The notes under the pieces: model-generated
What the model was told of the DNA's origin: nothing
The model's database searches: none
What the model saw: the letters and a program-made list of their open reading frames with translations, nothing else
Made by a program: the position numbers and the translations under genes
Part shown: positions 52,630 to 56,819 of the stretch, piece after piece
How the letters are laid out: each line of letters starts with the position of its first letter
Position numbering within the stretch: position 1 is the stretch's first letter
Source: Opitutaceae bacterium
Lineage (GTDB): Bacteria > Verrucomicrobiota > Verrucomicrobiia > Opitutales > Opitutaceae
Reading direction: 5' to 3'
Assembly (NCBI GenBank): GCA_030648295.1
Contig: JAUSID010000042.1
Location: 1-56,819 of the forward strand
Length of the DNA stretch: 56,819 nucleotides

Positions 52630-54456
52630 TCACCCCGAAGTCTGCGGCGACACCCCTACCCGCGCGGGTGCGAGTGCGACGCCCTTCACCTTGATGCCAG
52701 TGAGCTTCTTCACGATGACGTCGGCCTCGCTCTCCTTCACGTCGGCCAGCGAATGGCGCTGGTGGATATCAATCGCTCCGACCACCTCCGCCGGCAGCCG
52801 CGTGACGCCCGCGATTTTCCCGACGATGTCGGCCGGCGTGACGAGTTGCTTGCGGCCCACATTGAGAAAGATCGCCACCATTCCCGGCTCCTTCCCGGTG
52901 CGCGCGGGCCGGTCGTATTTGCTTTTCCGGTTCGCGTGAGACTCGCCGGCCTCGGCGCCCGACTCGTCCGCGTCGTCCGCGCGCGGCATCGACGGCGCGC
53001 GTTCGCCGGCGGGCTTCGCCGTCGACCGTGTGTCCGCCCACGCCGGCTTCGCCGCGACATCGTCGCGCGGCTGCGACTCGAAACTCTTCGACGGCGCCGC
53101 TCCGCGGTCGAACGGCTCCGGTCGGGCGGCCGGCTTTTGCGGGATCGGCGCGCCACCGCCGGCACCGGCACCCGTCTGGAGCAAATGGATTAGCGCGGAG
53201 CAGATGTCCGTGCTCGCATATCCTTCATCGAGCAGCCGGTCGATCATCCGATCGTGCGGCTTGAACTGCCGGCCTTCGAGCGTGGCGCGGATCTTCTCGA
53301 AGAACACATTGGCCCGTGCCTCCTCCACCTCGTCGAGTGAAGGCAGCCGCTCGCGGCGGATCTTCAGTTTCGCGAACCGCACCATGCCCTGGAGCTTGTA
53401 GATCTCCTGCCCGCTCACGAACGTAAACGCCCGGCCCGACTTGCCCGCTCGGCCAGTGCGTCCGATCCGGTGGGTATAGTCCTCGGCGTCGTTGGGCAGA
53501 TCGAAATTGATCACCACCTCGAGGTCATCGATATCGAGCCCGCGCGCCGCCACGTCAGTCGCGATCAAGAACTCGAATTTTCGCTCGCGGAACTTTTCCA
53601 TCACCCGGTTCCGCTGCGATTGCGTGATGTCGCCATGCAACCGGTCCACGGCGTAGCCGCGTGCGTGCAGGTGCTCGTCGAGGTCGTCGACCATGATTTT
53701 CGTGCTGCAAAAAATGAGCCCGTAACGGAAATCGTGCACGTCGATCAACCGCGTCAGCGCCTCGATCTTCGAGCGCCGATCGACCTCGAAGTAAACCTGA
53801 TCGACCTGCGGCGCGTTCTGCGCCACCGATTCGATTTTGAGCCAGGCCGGATCGCGGCTGTAACGCTTGATTAGCTCCTGGATTGCCCAGGGCATCGTCG
53901 CGGAAAAAAACAGCAGCTGCCGCGATTCGGGCACGGCGGAAAGGATTTTCTCGATGTCGTCGCGGAAACCCATGTCGAGCATCCGGTCGGCCTCGTCGAG
54001 CACGACGAGCTTCAGGGCATCGAGCCGCAGCGTGCCGCGGTCCATGTGATCCATGACGCGGCCCGGGGTGCCGATGACGATCTGCACGCCGGCCTCGAGC
54101 GCGCGAAATTGCCGGTCGTAGCTCTGGCCGCCGTAAATCGGCACCTCGCGCACGCCGCGCTTGAAGAACGCCAGCCGCCCGGTCTCCTCCGCCACCTGCA
54201 CCGCGAGCTCGCGCGTCGGGCAGAGGATCAGCACCTGCACGACGCGTTTCGCGGGGTCGACTTTTTCGATCGCGGGAATTGCGAACGCCGCCGTCTTGCC
54301 CGAGCCCGTCGATGACTGGCCCACGATGTCGCGGCCCGTGAGCGCGACGGGAATGACGGCCGTTTGAATCGGCGACGCCTCCTCGAATCCCATCTTCGCC
54401 ACGGCCTTCAGTATCTCCGGCGAAAGTCCGAGTTGGTCAAAGGGCAGTTTTTCCAT
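52630..54456 (-). CDS. DEAD-box ATP-dependent RNA helicase with DbpA-type RNA-binding domain
   Basis: A 608-residue helicase. The Q motif region is PIQTAVIPVAL (about 29-39), Walker A STGSGKT (49-55), DEAD at 154-157 in VVLDEADRMLDMGF, SAT near 185, and motif VI YTHRIGRTGRAG. A linker of about 110 low-complexity residues leads to a C-terminal DbpA RNA-binding-like domain (VAIFLNVGRKQLVTPADIVG, then AIDIHQRHSLADV). It should unwind structured RNA in ribosome assembly or cold adaptation. Two strong hairpins lie just upstream of its start. Confidence 0.95.
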   Translation of the reverse strand: MEKLPFDQLGLSPEILKAVAKMGFEEASPIQTAVIPVALTGRDIVGQSSTGSGKTAAFAIPAIEKVDPAKRVVQVLILCPTRELAVQVAEETGRLAFFKRGVREVPIYGGQSYDRQFRALEAGVQIVIGTPGRVMDHMDRGTLRLDALKLVVLDEADRMLDMGFRDDIEKILSAVPESRQLLFFSATMPWAIQELIKRYSRDPAWLKIESVAQNAPQVDQVYFEVDRRSKIEALTRLIDVHDFRYGLIFCSTKIMVDDLDEHLHARGYAVDRLHGDITQSQRNRVMEKFRERKFEFLIATDVAARGLDIDDLEVVINFDLPNDAEDYTHRIGRTGRAGKSGRAFTFVSGQEIYKLQGMVRFAKLKIRRERLPSLDEVEEARANVFFEKIRATLEGRQFKPHDRMIDRLLDEGYASTDICSALIHLLQTGAGAGGGAPIPQKPAARPEPFDRGAAPSKSFESQPRDDVAAKPAWADTRSTAKPAGERAPSMPRADDADESGAEAGESHANRKSKYDRPARTGKEPGMVAIFLNVGRKQLVTPADIVGKIAGVTRLPAEVVGAIDIHQRHSLADVKESEADVIVKKLTGIKVKGVALAPARVGVSPQTSG

Positions 54457-54497
54457 GACCGCAAAGGTGCCGGGAATGTAGCGAAGCGCCAGCCGGG

Positions 54498-54562
54498 CTT
54501 TTTCGCGGCTGCGCCGCGAAAAAGAAGCGCGCTAGTTTTCGCGGGTAATCCGCGAAAACTAG
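54498..54562 (-). terminator. Two perfect hairpins between the PQQ dehydrogenase and DEAD-box genes
   Basis: CTTTTTCGCGGC at 54498-54509 pairs perfectly with 54513-54524 (3-base loop). CTAGTTTTCGCGG at 54532-54544 pairs perfectly with 54550-54562 (5-base loop) and includes the PQQ gene stop codon. Read on the minus strand they end the PQQ transcript and begin the DEAD-box 5' leader. They share a TTTTCGCGG core. They may act as terminators, or as a structured leader for the RNA helicase mRNA. Confidence 0.7.
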
Positions 54563-56661
54563 GGCAGTGCAAACGCCACATACGCGTCGCCGGACTTCGT
54601 GCCCATTTTTCCGCCGCCGCACGCGATCACGACGTATTGCCGTCCTCCCACCTCGTACGTGGCAGGCGTCGCATAGCCCCCGGCGGGCAGGGATGTTTCC
54701 CACAGCAATTCGCCCGTGGCCGCGGAGAACGCCCGGAATTTTTCATCCTTCGTCGCGCCAATGAACAACACGCCCCCGGCGGTCACGATTGGCCCGCCGT
54801 AGTTTTCGGTGCCGGTCGGCGGAATTCCCGCTGCGGTCAACTCCGGCAACTCGCCCAGCGTCCGCTGCCAGAGGTATTTTCCCGTGTTCAGATCGAGCGC
54901 GTTCAACGTGCCCCACGGCGGCCGGATCGCGGGATATCCATCCGGATCCACGAACCGGTTGTAGCCGGTTGTCACATACGGGCTGCGTGCCCCGCTGCCG
55001 CCCACCGTTTCGCGCGCGGTCGGGGCCGTCGGCGCCGTAGACGGCGGCTTGTCGGGCGCGAGCAGGAATTCCACCAGCGCCTGTTTCGACCGATCGGGGA
55101 GAAAGTTGAAGGACGGCATCACGCCTTTGCCGGTGCGCAGCATGGCGAGGATTTCGGAGTATTGCAGGCGCTGCATGATGTTCACCAGGCTCGGAATGTT
55201 CTGGGCCGGGTTGCCTTCGCGGTTCGGCCCGTGGCAGCCGATGCACAGTTGCGCATAGAGCGGCCCGGCGCCTTCAGTGAAAAGCGAGGTCGGCACCATT
55301 TGCAGAATCCAGGGCATCTCGTTGCTGTTGACGTACAGCACGCCGCGCGGATCGACGGCGGGGCCGCCCCACTCCGCTCCACCATCGAAACCGGGAAGAA
55401 TAATCGTGCCGCGCTCGCTCGGCGGATCCCATGGCTGGTGCGGGCTGACCTCCTCGAGCCGGCGCTTCACCGCTGCTTGCGCGGCCGGCGTGCGTTCGGT
55501 CACGTCCTCGGGCCGGAACCGTTGCCGGGCGAACGGCGCCGGGATCAGCGGCATCGGTTGCGTCGGCCACGCCTCCTCGCCCCGGAGGGCGGACGCCGGA
55601 GTCGAATGCTCGCGCCAGGGGAAAAGCGAACGACCCGTCACGCGATCGAAGACCCACACGTGAGCCGACTTCGTCACCTGTGCCACCGCTGCCACTTTTT
55701 TCCCCTCGTTCATCACTTCGCAAAGGACCGGCGCGGCCGGCGGATCGCGGTCCCACATGTCGTGGTGGACGAATTGGAAATGCCACCGGCGTTCTCCCGT
55801 CGCGGCGTCGAGCGCGAGCAGGCAGTTGGCGTAAAGGTTCGAGCCCAGCCGGTCGCCGCCCCAGAAATCGAATGCCGCCGAGCCGGTCGGCACAAACGCG
55901 AGTCCCCGCTCGTGATCGACGACGAGCCCCGCCCAGCAGTTCGCGCCGCCGGCGGTCTTCCACGCCTCGGCCGGCCACGTTTCGTACCCCGGCTCGCCGG
56001 GATGCGGAATCGTATGGAAAATCCAACGACGCTTGCCGGTGCGCACATCGTACGCGCAGATATGTCCCGGCGCCGCCGGGCCCGGCCCCTCACCCACCCG
56101 CACCGAAACAATGATTAGATCGCGGTAGAGCGCGCCCGGCGTGTTGCCCGTGAGGTACATTCCACTCACGTCGCGATCGAGTCCGTTCAGCAGGTTGATC
56201 CGGCCCGTGTCGCCGAAGCTGGCAATCAGCTTGCCCGTGTCAGGATCGACCGCGTGCAAAAAGCTCCCGGCCGAAAACATCAGCCGTCGCTCGTCGCCTT
56301 CGCGCCACATGGTCAGGCCGCGGTTCAGTCCCCGCGCCGCCTCCGGGCCACCGCCCTCGAACGGATTGAACCGCCACAACTCCTTCCCGGTCGCGGCATC
56401 GAGCGCGAAGAGCTTCAACTGCGGCGACGTGCCATAAAGCACGCCATCGATCACGAGCGGGTTGCACTGGATTTGGGAGCGATTGTTGGCCGAGGCGTCG
56501 CCGGTCCGAAACTCCCACGCCCGCTCGAGCTTCGTCACGTTCGTCGCATTGATCGCGCTGAGCGTGGAATAATGCGTCGCGCCCGTGTCGCCGAGATAAG
56601 CGGCCCAGTCGCGTCCCGCCGCACCGAATACCGGTGCGATTCCGGTGAGCAGGACGACCAT
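54559..56661 (-). CDS. PQQ-dependent dehydrogenase with internal haem c domain
   Basis: A 700-residue protein from the ATG complement ending at 56661; the frame is open to 56811 through repeat-like sequence. A short export signal (VVLLTGIAPVFGA) precedes DWAAYLGDTGATHYS, the start of membrane-type quinoprotein glucose dehydrogenase-like propellers. Blade motifs such as LFALDAATGKELWRFNP and LYANCLLALDAATGERRW recur. A c-type cytochrome segment (LYAQLCIGCHGPNREG, CxxCH) is inserted near residue 475 before the last blades, which end with ALDLNTGKYLWQRTLGELPE. It oxidises a sugar or alcohol with PQQ in the periplasm and passes electrons to its haem. The substrate is unknown. Confidence 0.9.
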   Translation of the reverse strand: MVVLLTGIAPVFGAAGRDWAAYLGDTGATHYSTLSAINATNVTKLERAWEFRTGDASANNRSQIQCNPLVIDGVLYGTSPQLKLFALDAATGKELWRFNPFEGGGPEAARGLNRGLTMWREGDERRLMFSAGSFLHAVDPDTGKLIASFGDTGRINLLNGLDRDVSGMYLTGNTPGALYRDLIIVSVRVGEGPGPAAPGHICAYDVRTGKRRWIFHTIPHPGEPGYETWPAEAWKTAGGANCWAGLVVDHERGLAFVPTGSAAFDFWGGDRLGSNLYANCLLALDAATGERRWHFQFVHHDMWDRDPPAAPVLCEVMNEGKKVAAVAQVTKSAHVWVFDRVTGRSLFPWREHSTPASALRGEEAWPTQPMPLIPAPFARQRFRPEDVTERTPAAQAAVKRRLEEVSPHQPWDPPSERGTIILPGFDGGAEWGGPAVDPRGVLYVNSNEMPWILQMVPTSLFTEGAGPLYAQLCIGCHGPNREGNPAQNIPSLVNIMQRLQYSEILAMLRTGKGVMPSFNFLPDRSKQALVEFLLAPDKPPSTAPTAPTARETVGGSGARSPYVTTGYNRFVDPDGYPAIRPPWGTLNALDLNTGKYLWQRTLGELPELTAAGIPPTGTENYGGPIVTAGGVLFIGATKDEKFRAFSAATGELLWETSLPAGGYATPATYEVGGRQYVVIACGGGKMGTKSGDAYVAFALP

Positions 56662-56794
56662 CAGCGCGTGACCGTTGAACCCAGGGCGGCGCAGCCCCTC
56701 GGCAGGCTCACGGCCAAAACGATTTCCGGACTGAAAGGCCTCGAGCTTGTCGAGAGGCTTTTCGAGACGGCCACAACCGAATGGAGATGGATTT

Positions 56795-56819
56795 AGCCGC
56801 AAAGAACGCAAGGAACGCA
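56795..56819 (+). repeat. Short array of GCAAAGAACGCAAGGAACGC units at the window edge
   Basis: The final bases are degenerate CGCAAAGAA/CGCAAGGAA units with period 9, the same family as CGCAGAGAACGCAGAGAA at 42.89 kb. The array is cut by the window end. Confidence 0.6.

Noticed and set aside
54364-56118. 584-codon open frame opposite the PQQ dehydrogenase and DEAD-box genes
   Set aside because: It spans two genes on the other strand, has shadow composition rich in arginine and histidine, and no recognisable domain.

Overview
The window looks like a chromosome segment of a high-GC verrucomicrobion, most like the Opitutaceae. This is inferred from gene style: a Tat-exported Gfo/Idh/MocA oxidoreductase, GH27 and GH172 (DUF2961) carbohydrate genes, a DUF502 membrane protein, a four-helix-bundle (23S rRNA intervening) protein, a RAYT transposase, nSTAND/TIR proteins and weak Shine-Dalgarno sites. 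No rRNA, tRNA or CRISPR array was seen.

Layout. 1-1.7 kb: the tail of a VanY-type carboxypeptidase and a Tat oxidoreductase. 2.1-7.1 kb: a Fur/PerR-type regulator behind two operator-like boxes, then sufC-sufB-sufD-sufT, an Fe-S cluster assembly operon without its desulfurase. 7.3-20.5 kb: a surface and carbohydrate block with a YncE/phosphoesterase fusion, a TonB-dependent receptor, a double alpha/beta hydrolase, an NPCBM/Ig/GH27 alpha-galactosidase, a GH172 protein and a broken carbohydrate-binding fragment. 20.5-22.2 kb: a RAYT gene with inverted clusters of its presumed REP-like sequence on both sides; three more copies lie upstream of fur. 22.4-38.8 kb: housekeeping genes (DUF502, a RecO-like protein, a nuclease-helicase with Fe-S cysteines, an NAD(P)H-FMN reductase, valS, glnD, a sensor kinase, a cupin, an ACT-domain protein and a lipoprotein). 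39.0-47.8 kb: a candidate NAD-depletion/STAND defence cluster with a TIR-TM-TPR protein, a divergent SIR2-TIR fusion and a giant nSTAND1-WD40-TPR ATPase. 47.9-51.1 kb: a turnover zone with truncated copies of the SIR2 gene start, two VapBC-like pairs, a Phd/RelE-like pair and a lone antitoxin. 51.2-56.8 kb: a secreted protein of unknown function, a DEAD-box RNA helicase and a PQQ/haem c dehydrogenase.

The most unusual feature is spread across the whole window. At least a dozen degenerate short-period arrays are present, mostly of 7-bp units and often paired as inverted arms 30-80 bp apart. They sit between genes, provide stop codons or lie directly before start codons, and are inserted in frame inside valS, the Fe-S helicase, the nSTAND ATPase and the sensor kinase. 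Because 7 is not a multiple of 3, a stop-free heptamer array encodes one repeating heptapeptide in every frame (for example PVSGIRY or IRNPQSA), so it can enter a gene without bringing in a stop. A second mobile sequence is a 95-114 bp MITE-like element with terminal inverted repeats, present twice.

Functionally, the suf operon would supply clusters for Fe-S enzymes such as the XPD/DinG-like helicase. The TonB receptor, esterase and glycosidases look like a glycan-harvesting set. The TIR, SIR2-TIR and STAND genes look like sensors and effectors that would destroy NAD during phage attack; that role is inference.
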